From NCBI GenBank assembly GCA_016508695.1, contig VNKQ01000009.1:558001-622000 (forward strand): a DNA stretch of 64,000 bases, given 5' to 3'. The position numbers and the translations under genes were made by a program. Position 1 is the stretch's first letter, and every line of letters begins with the position of its first letter. Source of the stretch: Hyphodiscus hymeniophilus. Taxonomy: Eukaryota > Ascomycota > Leotiomycetes > Helotiales > Hyphodiscaceae. Positions 1 through 11,943 of this stretch are shown here, piece after piece. The notes under the pieces are model-generated. The model saw only the letters and a list, made by a program, of their open reading frames with translations, was not told where the DNA came from and searched no databases.

Positions 1-1
1 A

Positions 2-939
2 GGTCTTCTTCGGCCACCATCCATCGTACCACCATCAGTGCCTAATCGATCAGCCGATACATTCGCAGAGCTTCTGCATCTACTTCGAGGTTACCCTCTA
101 CACATCAAAAATGATGACCATCGAGCGGAGCTGTTACGAGACTGTAGATACTTCCATCTGAAAGGTTTAGAACAAAAGCTTATACGATGCCACATCTCCT
201 TCAACCTCGCTCGTCGGCGGCAAGAAATATGTCTCCGGCTCGAAGACCTTCGACAGTCTGGCATCTCAGTCGTGTGGGACTCCTCGATGCCTGCCCCTCC
301 TGAGGCTCAACCTCATACTGGACTGGTGGGCTGGGTAAATTATGCTCGTCCGTTCGTCGACGATAAAGCGTACGAACTTGTGTTAGAGATCGGCGATGAT
401 TCTACCAAGATCCAATTACACACCATGCGCGCCGAGTTCTTTGGCGAGGGCAAAGCAAAGATCTCTAGACTATTTGAAGTCATTGCGACGAAGTTAAACT
501 TACCGACAACAATGCCTTTGGGATTATTGATGGCGAAGGGGGAGCGTCGTCCCAACCTGCGAGTCCAGGGAATACGCCCATTAGCGAGGATCAGGTACGC
601 GTCGTCCTTGATACCGAAGCATATGTCTCGTTGGACAATAGAGAGTGGCATGGCAGTTTAAAAGAAGACGATGTGAGTAGTACGACGAGCTCGATCAGCC
701 TTAGTGGTCACGAATCCCCGGCGAGTTCGGCATCAGGACAACCGCCGAGGAAAAGGAAAAGAGTGGATATATCTGGTGGCAACGAAGAAACGTGGCTAGT
801 GAAGACAGGCCAGTGGAGGCTACGAGTGCAGAACGCGAGGAACGGCAAGGGTGGCGTCGAGTGCGTCCTGGTAGCCGTGAAGCTTGATGCTGTGTCTGGT
901 GAGCAGGGACGCAATGCTCAAAGAGCTTTTCTTGCTTAG
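2..939 (+). CDS. BTB/KCTD-like protein, 5'-truncated, frameshifted
   Basis: The open frame begins at the window edge, so the N-terminus is missing. The first visible part (LLRGYP, then a Leu-rich stretch ending about residue 60) resembles the second half of a fungal BTB/POZ fold of the K-channel tetramerisation (KCTD) kind, which mediates protein-protein contacts. A second conserved block with the motif LPTTMPLGLLM follows. The reading frame then runs into unrelated sequence, while the expected continuation (ASSQPASPGNTP, later a KRKR basic patch) sits in the next frame and is open to the stop at 937-939. The two frames join if one G is added to the GGGGG run at 538-542. This is either a sequencing error or a true one-base deletion. 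Family assignment is from recognition of the pattern; partner and process are unknown. Confidence 0.72.
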
Positions 940-2547
940 ATGTTTCGCCGTATGAAGGGTGGAGGTAACCTGTACTTTATGTTTGTAAGTTGATATAGAC
1001 GACATTCTTGACGTCACTGGAGCGATTAATTATATTCAAGTTTCGAAGTTTCACTCAAGGAGACAGGTAGACGGGTTTTGCAAAGACAAATACATCTCCT
1101 ATAAAAGCCTTACATTTGTCCTAAGCAACATACTCCTGGTGGACATCTCCTTTGATAATGGCATGTGCGATCAGGTTGACTTCAGCTCTTACACTTCGGT
1201 GCATTTTGCTCTACACCACAACCTCTTGATCCCTCATTTGCCATCCCAGAAATTTGTGAACACTCCCACGTCTTATAGATATTCTTTCCGAATTGCCGGA
1301 ATCTTGTTGAAGACTCGGACCGAACTAGGCCACAATCTCGCTCACAGCCGTGCCCGCGAAGCCATTAGCTCCGGCACCCCCACGATTCGGGCTACAGCTT
1401 GGTAGGACAAGGGTTCTGCACTGCTGCGAGGTATCTAACGTCTCACCCAGCAGAGTGTAATGCAATGCGCGGCGAAGTGAGCACGGGAGAGCGTGCCAAC
1501 CAAATGACTGCAAGTTTGGAAACGGAACTGGCGGAGAAGCATGCGTCTTCACCTTGTATCACATCTCGGAATAGCTTAGGCATCATTGGGATGAGGTTAC
1601 GAATTCCCACGGGGCATACTGCAGCTCAAGTTCGATTTGGCAGGGCCTTACTCCACATCTAAAGCGTGCTCAGTACCGATAGGGACTTACAGGACAAGGC
1701 CTTCCAAGGGGCAGGAAAGAGAGGTGCTAGTTTATGGGGAAATCTCGCTGGTCAAGCAGAGAGGTGGAAATCCAAGCTCTTGGGATCTTGAGCAGGTCTT
1801 ATAGCTATTGGCAAGGTTTGCGGCGTGCTTTTGGGACCTTCTGAGATATTCAAATACTGATGTGGCTAAGTATGATCAGGGTGGTTGCTATCGATTGAGG
1901 AGGTCGGACAATGGAACTTTAGCATGCAGATATTTGAATGGGCTGTAAGTTTTTAAACAGTTCCGACTGTCTGACTGCAACTGTACAATTTCAAGACAAT
2001 GGATCTGGTTACCAAAAATGACAGACTGCCTGAATCACTTGTGGGCACGTCTCCCACGTAACCTCATTCATTGATAAGAGACTTTTTGATGTGCGAGTCG
2101 TTCGACGGAGGAGATGGATTTGAGAGTACAGAAATGGGAGTTGCCGACAGTTTTCCCAATCAAAACATTATCCCACGAAACCATTCCCAATTCTGATGCA
2201 CTTGCAGTGATGTTAGAGAATAAATCCCACGTCTGCTATGCTCACGTGGGGTCGGAAGTCGGTTCGGGGCCAGAGCAAACGTTCTCCTTGCATTGCCAAT
2301 GAAATGCTGGTGATGCGCCACGCCGTGGGCGTTCTGGGCGACAAGACGGAAGAAAACGAAGAGGAAGAGGCTCCGAGACATGACAGAAAGTACGAGTTAC
2401 TACCTAGGGAGGGAACATTCGGAGGCAAGTATGGATACAGAGAGGGCGTTCCCCAGATTCCCAAGTCCACTTTTTTGAGGTGATTCGCAAGTGAATGCTC
2501 TCATAGATAACCTGGTACTTTAAAGTCCACTTCAAGCCTCGCTCCCA

Positions 2548-2587
<40 letters not shown>

Positions 2588-3532
2588 CGTCTCGAAAAGA
2601 CTTGACAACCAACGTGGGGGCGTCCACCGCCCAGCAAGGATTCTCTTCTGCTGGCTTGGCAGAAAAGTCCAAGAACCAATGACAATGACGTGGTCCAAGC
2701 AAATATCACGCATCGAGCTGAGAAGAGGAGATAGATGAGAGTAGTGGTGGAGGATGGAGTCGAAGAGAAGAACAAATCTTGCTACTGCATGCATAGCCAG
2801 CGATATCGAAAGTCATCCCTCGTACTACGAGACAGCCATGTACTACATTGATTCTCCGGACATGCATTGAGTGGACAAACGAATGAAATAGAGAAAATTG
2901 GAATTTCATCAAAATGCAAATCGTGAGGTACGAGTACCGTGCTGACCCATCTCCACCACGAAAACACCGTCCAATCCGCTCTCCTCCTATTTATCTCCCT
3001 CTTCCGCCAATTGCTGGGCATATCTTGGCTCATCAATGAATTGAAGTGTTCGCCTTCGCATTTCAAAGAGGTCCTCTCCTTTTGCCCGTCAATCCCGTCC
3101 ATGACTAAAATCTTGAAGTGCCAAGAGATCCCGTTTTCGAAGCTTCGTCACGACCTTCGAAACTAATCTTCCTTACGCCCCCTCTCCCCTCCTTTCAATC
3201 TCGAGATTCCCGTCAACCTTCGGAATAAGTACAGGCACGAGAAGGTGTTTCCCCTCCCTTTCTCCGCACACACATTGGGACGTCCGAATCCCCAACATAT
3301 ACCCTCACTACTTGTGTGGAGCGGCGACTGGGCGCGACCAGACTCTGAATGCTTCGACACCACGCAATACTTTTGAGGGAATCGACAGACTGGGGAATTG
3401 GCAGAGGTATACATGCGGGTTGAGGGAACCTTTGAGAGAGCTGGACGATTGTCTCCTTACATACCACGAGTCGATATCGTGGACAAAAACGAATGATCTC
3501 AGATCCAATATAATCCCATTTCGAACAGCACA
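940..3532. other. Intergenic region, no supported gene
   Basis: Only short overlapping frames on both strands, none with recognisable motifs or splice structure. It contains a CT microsatellite (2555-2584). The stretch 3170-3300 is pyrimidine-rich on the plus strand, as fungal core promoters often are, and probably belongs to the NHA1 promoter. Confidence 0.6.
2555..2584. repeat. (CT)15 microsatellite
   Basis: Fifteen uninterrupted CT dinucleotides in the intergenic region upstream of NHA1. Length polymorphism is likely. Confidence 0.95.
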
Positions 3533-6500
3533 ATGGCGTGGGACCATCTTGCAATCAATCGACCGCATCTGGTCTACATAATCCTGGGCGGCTTCACCTC
3601 CCTATTCATGTTGTGTTCCTCCTTCATCAAGGAACGCCTCTACATCGGTGAAGCAACTGTGGCCACCATCTGCGGGATCATCTTTGGCCCACACGCTGCG
3701 AATCTGATCAACCCTGACACATGGGGCAACACCGATCAGGTGACGCTCGAGTTCTCGCGCATCGTCCTCGTCGTCCAATGTTTCGCCGTCGGAGTCGAAT
3801 TGCCCAAATACTACATGGAGAAGCATTGGAGGAGCGTAGTGTTCTTGCTCATACCTGTTATGACGTTCGGATGGCTCATCACGAGTCTGTTCATCTGGTG
3901 GATGATCCCCACGCTCAATTGGTTGCAGAGCTTGTGCTGTGCAGCCTGTGTTACTGCTACTGATCCAGTTCTGGCCAGTTCCGTTGTGGGAAAAGGCAAG
4001 TTCGCAAAGAGGGTGCCAAAACATTTGAGGGATCTATTGTCTGCGGAGTCCGGGTGTAACGATGGGATGGCGTTTCCGTTCATCTACCTTGCGCTGTATC
4101 TCATTCAGTACAGACCGGATAAGGGAGAGGTGGCTTTCAATTGGATCTGCATTACCATTCTGTATGAATGTGTCTTCGGAGCCATCTACGGCTTCCTCAT
4201 TGGCTATATCGGCAGGCATGGTATCAAATACGCCGAGAAGAAGGATCTTGTTGACAGAGAGAGTTTCCTCGTCTTCTACTTCGTTCTAGCACTTTTCTGT
4301 GCTGGTTCTGGTAGTATCTTGGGAGTCGATGATTTACTTGTTGGCTTCGCAGCAGGTGTTGGTTTCTCCAACGACGGTTGGTTTACGCAAAAGACTGAAG
4401 AATCTCATGTCTCTAACGTTATTGATTTGCTCCTCAATTTGGCCTACTTCGTCTATCTTGGGACGATCATTCCTTGGGAGCAATACAACAATCCGAGTTT
4501 AGGCACCACTCCGTGGAGATTAGTTGTTATAGCTCTTTTCGTCATCTTCTTTCGTCGAATCCCGATCATGATGGCCCTGAAACCACTAATACCAGACATC
4601 AAAACATGGCGAGAAGCACTCTTTGCTGGACATTTTGGTCCCATTGGAGTCGGCGCCATTTTTGTGGCTATTCTTGCTCGAGCAGACCTCGAGACTGGAG
4701 GCACGACTCCACTGGCATCCTATCCAGATCCCAGCTCTGAGAACTATATGCTCGTTGCCTTGATTTGGCCTATCACGACTTTCCTGGTCATTTCATCGAT
4801 CATTGTGCATGGCTCTTCAATCGCAGTTTTCACTCTTGGCAAACACATCAATACGTTGACGCTTACCATGTCATACACAACAGCTGGAGAAGATGGACCA
4901 GGATGGCTGAATAGACTCCCTCGAATATCATCCACATCGAGGTCGCAAGCAAAATCATTTGGATCAGAAACGGAAGGGGAAGAGCTAAATTTGGAAGACA
5001 TGCCTCCAGGAACTCTCCCGCCGGTGGGACTTAGCGGTCAATTCTTGCGTCGGCAGAAGGAAGAAGATAACCCAAGTCATCACGGTAGCCGATCTTCGTC
5101 TCTCATTCCAAGAAGACGAAAAAAGAAGTGGGACGACGGGCGTGGTCCCGGTGGGCCAATTAGCCAGTCTGCTATCTTTCCACAGCGACGCAGTCACAGT
5201 GACCTACCAAGAGAGAGCACTTCTGACACGTTGACGCCCGGAGAGAATTCACCGGATAATGAAAAGAACGATCTCGCTGAGCAGAGAGCTGGCGATGGCC
5301 ATGAAAAGGATGACGATGATGAGCGGCTCGAGTCACCGTTAGGAGAAGTGCAACATGACCCTGAAATGGAAGCAATCATGCACAGACATTCCAAGGAAGA
5401 GAATACTTATCAGCATAAATCAGATGCCGAACGTCACCCTGAGCACACGAATGTATACCAGGAAGGTAATCATATCGTCATCGAGAATGATGATGGTGAA
5501 GTCCTGACAACGCAAGAGTCACCTGCAGCAGAGCGACGTCATCAAAAAGTAAAGGAGGTAGAAAAGGAGGTAAAGGGAGATTTGGAGCATCCATCCCTGG
5601 GATACAAGAATCTTCGCAAGAAAATGGGAGTCTGGAGACACAAGGATGAACAACCCGAAGCAGAGGCATCGGAGAAGCCAAGGAAGCAACAGCAACAGCG
5701 AAAGCGTGGTCCAGCATTGGCTTATCAATTCGGCAATACTGTAAGGTCCTTGAACGACTATGAAGTAACACATACTGACAAAATGTAGATCATTGTAGAA
5801 GACGAAGACGGCGAAGTGGTTAAAACCTACGAGCTCCCTTCCAAGCCTAGGAAAGAAGAAGACCCCTCCGTAGGTGCTCCAATCCGTCAGGGCGTCAAGC
5901 GCGTAGGAACATGGACCGGTCTCGGTAAAGACAAACCAGAAATCACCCACCCAGAACCCGAATCCGGCAAAGCAGAAGCCTCTTCCTCAGCTGTCCGACC
6001 CGATCCCCCACGTCAAGGTCTCTCACGTATGGGTACCTGGGGGTTCGGAGGAAAGAGTTCAGAAGCCACGAAGAACGAAAGAGCAATGGACCATAGCGAC
6101 GAAGACGACGATCGCAGAATCCGCTTCACAATAGGTGGTGCGGGGCGACGGTTGACAAAAGAGGACTTTCTGAAGGAGATACGAAGTTTAGACCCGAAAG
6201 CAAGAAGCGAGATTATTGAAGAGAGCGATGCACCAGCTTCAATGAAATTCCTGGCTAAGAAGGATGCGAGCAAAGATAGTCCGGGGTCAAGTCGGTTGTT
6301 TGAGGCGAAGAACACGCAGGCTGCGGCTGGGAAGGGCGAGGCGAAGAGTGTGGGTGCTGAGATGGCGAAGCAGAGGGGAGCAAGGCTCGATGAGAGCGAC
6401 GAAGAGTTTGAGACCCCACAAGAGAAGAGGAAGACGAAAGCCGATCCCGTGCCTGCCAAATCGACAACAACGATGAGCTCGAATGCGAAGACATCGAGTG

Positions 6501-6865
6501 GCAATGAACCTGAATCTGCGGCAGAGAGGAAGAGGAGAGAGAAAGCGCTGAGAGGCGTCGACGATGTTACGGATGCTCAGAGGGGGAGATCGCCGACAAG
6601 AGACGGGCCGGTTGAGCCAGAAGAAACTGCTGCTGCTCGGAGGAGAAGGCTTGCAATGGAAGGTGGTGGTGGGACGAACGCTAGAATTCAGTCCCCGGGA
6701 GTTGAAGGCGAATCCGCAGCCGAAAGACGCAGAAGAGAAGCCGCGCTGCGTGTGGATATTGATCAGGACGATTCGGATGATGATGATACCCCGCGTATTC
6801 CGCCACCTGTGGCAAGGAGTAGAGGAATTAGGTTTGCTCAGAGTCCGGTTAGAGGGAGGAAGTAG
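3533..6865 (+). CDS. NHA1: Na+(K+)/H+ antiporter of the Nha1/Sod2 family
   Basis: Two exons, 3533-5740 and 5789-6865, give 1,094 residues. The first 450 residues hold about a dozen hydrophobic segments with the CPA1 hallmarks ATDPV (D144) and ESGCNDG (N176, D177), the pair that in this family binds the exchanged cation. Known role: electroneutral export of Na+ and K+ for protons at the plasma membrane, giving salt and pH tolerance. The long hydrophilic tail is typical of fungal Nha1. It carries a conserved IRFTIGGAGRRLTKEDF block (near residue 846), two RxGTW motifs, and three Ala/Arg-rich repeats (AAERKRRE, AAARRRR, AAERRRRE near residues 977, 1013 and 1044). The intron is 48 nt, has donor gtaagg and branch tactgac, is phase 0, and its terminal TAG is itself an in-frame stop. 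The start has an A at -3. Confidence 0.97.
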
Positions 6866-8208
6866 TGAATTGTCTGACAAGAAGGCGCTTTTTCGGTTAG
6901 TTTTTCAGACTGACTGGGAGGCTGCGGAAAAGAGACCGAAGGGCTTGGACGAGGAGATATGTTTACCAGATTATTCATGTGCTGGTCGGAATATTGCGTG
7001 TTGTTCTCCATCCTGATCATGGCGATACATAGGTTACGTATTGATAAGTGGCAAGTATCGTAGTTTGAGATATAGTACAGATCAATTGTACTTCAGTCAC
7101 AGCTCAGCAGCTTCCGTCTCATTCCAGGTGCATCTGCGCCGTTCTAGGAGCAGATGGAATCAAAGATCTTATTTTCAACATTATCAATGGCAAGGACAAT
7201 ACACATGCGGTGCAAGACTTTCATGAATCTAGTCAATATATCCGAGACGTGGAGAAGGATAACGCTCAAACAAGAGGGAATGCAACCGAGGCTTCAGGTC
7301 TGAGGAATGAAAGGGCTTGAGTTGCAATGGTGTAGTATGTGACGATCTTTACACGTGGCTGGATGGCGACGTGCCGGAAGGATTGCGGCTTTTCATTCAC
7401 GATTTACTCTCGAGGCCCCGAAGTGTTGCAGAATTTCCAAGTAGAGCCATAAGTGCAGGCGATGTTCGAATTGCACACCTGTCCTTCATCACCACTTCAA
7501 GAAATCCCTCATAGTGCGAGGCAAAGCAGTAGACCTTCTTATCCCAAGGTTGACGCCGCGCTGTGGTTCTCAGAGTGCGGCTACTGCTGTCTCTTGAGCT
7601 GGTTTGGGCAGAGATGTAATGGATGCTATTCGGCGCATGAGGAACTAAGGTATTTCTTTTAAAAACGAATCAAAATCTCAATCGCTGGAAAACTTTGGCA
7701 ATTTGAAGCACTATACACTATGTCAATATCTCACTTGGCCATCGGGTTTGGTTGACGCCGCTGAATTATGTTCTAGGAAATGATCTTTTGATGGCTCAAG
7801 TGGCTAGCATTGGCTCAACTGCACTGGCAATTGCAACAGTTCGTCCTTTATCTTTGGTGGTCCTCAGATTTTCTCTGTTGGTCTTGCAAGAAACGCTTAT
7901 CCAAATCATTGACCTTGTGGTGAAGTCTGCCACTTATTTCTGGTCGGCATAGGTTTGTTGAGACAGATTCCAAATTTGGGATCCAAACTCTGTTAATTCT
8001 TCATCTGTATTTAAGAAATACAAGCTCCTCAAACATACCCATGAAATAGCCTACAGGTGCGCTAGAAAGAAACACAATGAAGGTTTGGAGTACAGTTTGT
8101 ACAACGAACGTCCTTTGTACATTCCCCGTTAATAATCCATCTGGTCAATAATTTTACTCTTCCCACGCCCATTCTCTGGGTGTGATAGAACTAATCCAAC
8201 AAACTTCC
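6866..8208. other. Intergenic region, no supported gene
   Basis: Convergent interval between NHA1 and the small membrane-protein gene. Reading frames here are short and lack domain-like composition, and I saw no RNA gene or repeat. Confidence 0.55.
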
Positions 8209-8881
8209 TCACCCGGCAGGTGGAGGAGGTCCCTCAGGAGGTGCGGGCGGCGGAGGCGCTCCTATTACCCAATCAATAAGTATTGGATCCAGTCCGAGAT
8301 CCAGCCTTCGCATAGAATTCTAGCCAGAGGTAAAACAAACCCAATTCACCTTCAGCAGTAGCGGAACTCCCTCTGCGGCTTCTCCTTCTCCTACGTCTTC
8401 TCCTCGCCTGCCGTGCTCGGAGTAGGTAAACGTAAAACACTGCAGCCAACGCACCAAATCCAAATACGAGACCGATGACAATCCCAACAATTGTCCCGGT
8501 CGAGAGGCCGGGTGTTTGAGACTTGACATCTTGGGATGAAGAGGATACTGGGTAAGTGGTGGGTACCAGCTCAGTGCTTGTGGGGAAGGAATCGCCAAGC
8601 AGAACGGTGGAAGTATAAGTGGTGTAAGGTAGAGTGACTGAGATAGTCACGTAGGCGTAGCCGCTGTCTTTTTGATTGAATCTAATGGGTGGTGTAGGTT
8701 CGTGTGAGGAGACGAGGGAGCCATTGACCAGCGGCGAGTTCGAGGAAGGAGAAGAGACTGCGATACTGGTGTATGAAGAGGAGCCACTTGACGAAACCTC
8801 ACTTCCTCGATATACATCGATCGCATGCGTACCGCTTGGCCTTTCCAATATCGTACTTGTTGAAAGCAGAACCGGCGACAT
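8209..8881 (-). CDS. Small single-pass membrane protein, Ser/Thr-rich ectodomain
   Basis: Modelled as two exons, 8881-8350 and 8261-8209, with an 88-nt intron (8262-8349, gtgaat...aatag), giving 194 residues. The first ATG in the open frame is at 8881, but the frame stays open upstream to about 9100, so a longer protein or an extra 5' exon is possible. The order is a Ser/Thr-rich region, the motif YTTYTSTVLLG, a Gly/Ile/Val/Phe-rich membrane segment, then a run of arginines, and after splicing a proline-rich tail (APPPPAPPEG). The splice model is supported because that low-complexity Pro tail appears only after joining. This layout resembles fungal wall-sensor or mucin-like single-pass proteins; function is unknown. 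A similar gene lies at 28330-29093. Confidence 0.6.
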
Positions 8882-9450
8882 AAGAGTGCTGGTTGGATTA
8901 GCAGGTAAAAGTACCCCACAACTCGATAGCTTCCGAACTTCGACTTTCGAACGAAGAATAATTGTAACCCCATTTCCGGAACGAACGTTGCAGATATCAT
9001 GCAAGTTGCAGGAGAACCCATCAGCCTTGCATAAAATGATTGGCGAACAGAAACTTCGTGATGTGGCTCGTTGGGCTCGCGGTGCGTGGGACACAACCAG
9101 CCTCAGGTGTGTGTTCGCTGGCAGGCGACAGGGGCTGACTTAGCCTGAAGTGTCTATTCGGATTCCCATACCTCGTTATCGTGCTGTAGGTGATTACTTC
9201 TGGATAGTGTATGCAAGAATGAAGTCATGCTACTGAGATATTTGGCTCGAATGCATTGCAATTGGTGTGAAAAGCTTGGCTTGGTAACGCTTAAGATATC
9301 GTAAATGAGATCCCATTCAAGACTTCGATAACAGCTCCCAAGCCGTCAGCCTTCAATTCTTATTTGCGGAGAGGCCAAGCTGAATTAATTCAACTCTAGG
9401 TATCTACTCCCACAAGCCAAAACTTCGTATGCTCTTTACGCCTTGCGGTA

Positions 9451-11160
9451 TCAAGGCTTCTTGTTTTCGGAAAAGAAATCTTCATACTCCCTATATGCAG
9501 GGACAGTAGCAATGCCGTCAAGGCCAAGCACTTTCGCAAATCCCGCACATGCTTCCATCCATAGCTGCTTGGCCTCCTCGTGTCTCTTTGGACCCCTCAA
9601 TATCATTGAACGTGCCCAATTGGCCTTGCTCTTCAGAGTCTCAGGATGCAAGTCCCCCGGATTCCGAAGAGCGGCAAGAAGGTGATCGTTGTATAGGCTC
9701 TGAGCGAATTCGTAATGAGCTGTAGTTTCCCGTTCTAGTTTTGCTGCAGCGAAATTGACTTTGCATTGCGGAGTGCTCCGATGTTCGGGTCCAAAAATCA
9801 ATGTGAGTTCTTCGGAGCGAAAGAATGCAGACTGTCGATAAAAATAAGTTTCGCTATTCGATCAGTAGTATAGAGCTGCTGGCTTCTTTGCTCGGCACAC
9901 AGAATCTCGCCTTTCCAAGTCATGCTCAGAAATATATCTGGGTGGCCGTGGCCAAGAATCACTGTCCGGCCTTTAAAGGCAATCTCAATAGTTCTCACTG
10001 CCTCGCTATGCAGCCTTGTCGTTTCGGTCCCTGTTGCAAGGCTGCCTCGCATAGAAAGAGCTATTGCGCGGTGGTGGAAGCTACTCAATTAGTCGGGATG
10101 AAAGTCATTGCCGGCTTGAGTTCCTTTTGTCAAAAGTCAGGTTCTCTCCTCGAGGATGAATTTGCTCATTTCGTCCGCTACTGACAGCCTTCCTCTAAGG
10201 CGGAAGATCTCCATGAGTTGGTGCATGCTTGTCAAAGTATCTGGATGCGATTTTGGCTCTGACCCAGGTCCACTTTGGCGAGCGGCAAGGACCCGATCCA
10301 TTCAACTTCTCTGCAGCGGCATACTTACCATGAGCAAACAGGGCAAGGGCAAGAGTGCTGTCGGATGTGAGGACCCAGGGGTGCCTGTCTGACAATCTAC
10401 TCAAACCCTTTGAACAGTCGACAAGGAGTTTCTCGGCATCCTCGTAATCGCCCAGGGTGAATGCTTTCGCGAACAACACAGATGCAACAATCATTTTGCT
10501 CTGAAGTGTTTCGGGGTGTTGCGCCACCAATAATGTTTCTCTGGCATGGAAAGCATGCTAAATGTGATGCAGAGCTTCAACGAATTTCCCTGCCTTCAAC
10601 AGAATTTCTGCCAGGACGTGAAAACTAATCAAAGTGTCTCGATGGTCAGGAGCCAAGTGTTTGGATTGTATCTCAAGGGCGTTTCGACCCTCTTCCTCAG
10701 CTTCATTATACCTTCCACTGAGCATCAATGCAACGGCATAGGCAGTCATGATACGCCAATAGTCACCACCGCTAAGGAGACCTGATATTCGAATGTCGTT
10801 CAGCAACTTCAAACCAGATTGATACCCCTCAGCACACTCTGCGAGGTATAACTTGGCCTACAATCTCTGCTTTCGAAGGAGGACTCGGGGAGGCAATCTT
10901 TGATGATGATGTTTTTCGAGTTGGGATCGTAGATCTCTGTATCTTGATAGTAAGTCGAAGAATGAAAGCTTATTCTCTAGTACATGGAGATCTTGCACTT
11001 GAATCGAGTGGGGTAGTATATCTGTCGCTTTAAAGGCTAACTCCAGCGCTGCTGAGAAGTTGCCTTCGTCCAGACTCCAGAGCCATTTCTGATTCTTTGT
11101 GGTAGATGGTGGCCACGGCAATTCTTTGAGAGTCAGTTCGTACTTTGAAGCCGGAAATTA
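9451..11160 (-). pseudogene. Decayed TPR-repeat (kinesin-light-chain-like) gene
   Basis: A minus-strand coding trace encodes several tetratricopeptide-like units with the HP(E/D)TL spacing of kinesin-light-chain TPRs (for example HPETLQSKM, HPDTLTSMHQL, HPETLKSKA). It is broken by in-frame stops at 10858-10860 (TAG), 10558-10560 (TAG), 10137-10139 (TGA) and 10089-10091 (TAA), and by frameshifts near 10290 and near 9830. On both sides of each TAG the same frame continues with sensible TPR sequence, so these are point mutations and not introns. Two stops fit CAG to TAG and one CAA to TAA, the CpA-to-TpA change favoured by RIP. The 5' end is unclear. TPR proteins of this type act as scaffolds, often at the C-terminus of fungal NLR-like proteins, but no NTPase domain is visible here. 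Confidence 0.75.
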
Positions 11161-11943
11161 TTGAAGAAACCAGCCTGCCCACCATTTCGAATCTTGACCA
11201 TTGCAGTCCCGATCGGGATATGCTTTTGAGAAGTCTACCAGAATATCAATCCGCCATTTCTCTTCTTGTTTGACATTTTCATCATCTGGCTTGAAAAGAC
11301 GTCGAATATGCGACCTCAAGTGAGGCGAGCATGGACACTTCCTGGCGTATCATTCCGCTATATTCAAGCATCCGCTTCGATGTGAGTTGGCACGATGGTT
11401 GGGACGAAATTGAAGGTTGGGCTTCAATGCACGCGATTTGCTCCAGTACTCATACTCGAGTACGCACGGGCCACATCCGTTGAAACACATCCGCCTCGAA
11501 ATTTCTCACAAGGAAGCAAAAAAACTCACTCCTATCCATTCCAAACGCAAAACTGGTCGACCTCTGCCTTACCAGGCAAAGAATAAGCTGCCCAGCCTCT
11601 GTCAAAAGTGTAATAGGTGCTTTTTAGGCTTTTGGGAATATTCGGGCCCGACTTCATTTGATTGGACAAATAGGCACTGGACAGATCTTACGACAGGCCT
11701 TTCGGTAGCTATTTCACTAAGTAACGGAGAAAACTTGGTTTTGATGTCAATATTTCATTTATTTGCACAGTCCAACATCGAAAGAGTGTTGTGTATGATT
11801 TTGTGGCGGCTAACAACGTCTCTGACCTGCATGAAAGTAAAGCTCGTGGCTCATGTCAAAGGAGTGGAAACATGCTGTGCACCGACAAAAACTCATCGCA
11901 ATTTCAAATCTCTCAATATTGCGCCTCATTTTATGTTCAACGC
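11161..11943. other. Intergenic region, no supported gene
   Basis: Lies between the TPR remnant and the 3' end of the alcohol oxidase gene. The first 200 bases may still hold mutated 5' sequence of the TPR remnant. Nothing else is recognised. Confidence 0.5.

Noticed and set aside
5816..6865. Separate gene after NHA1
   Set aside because: It has no ATG at its start and becomes the conserved C-terminal tail of Nha1 once the 48-nt intron is removed.
6013..6880. Long minus-strand ORFs opposite the NHA1 tail
   Set aside because: Ser/Leu-rich antisense shadows of the charged tail, with no motif.
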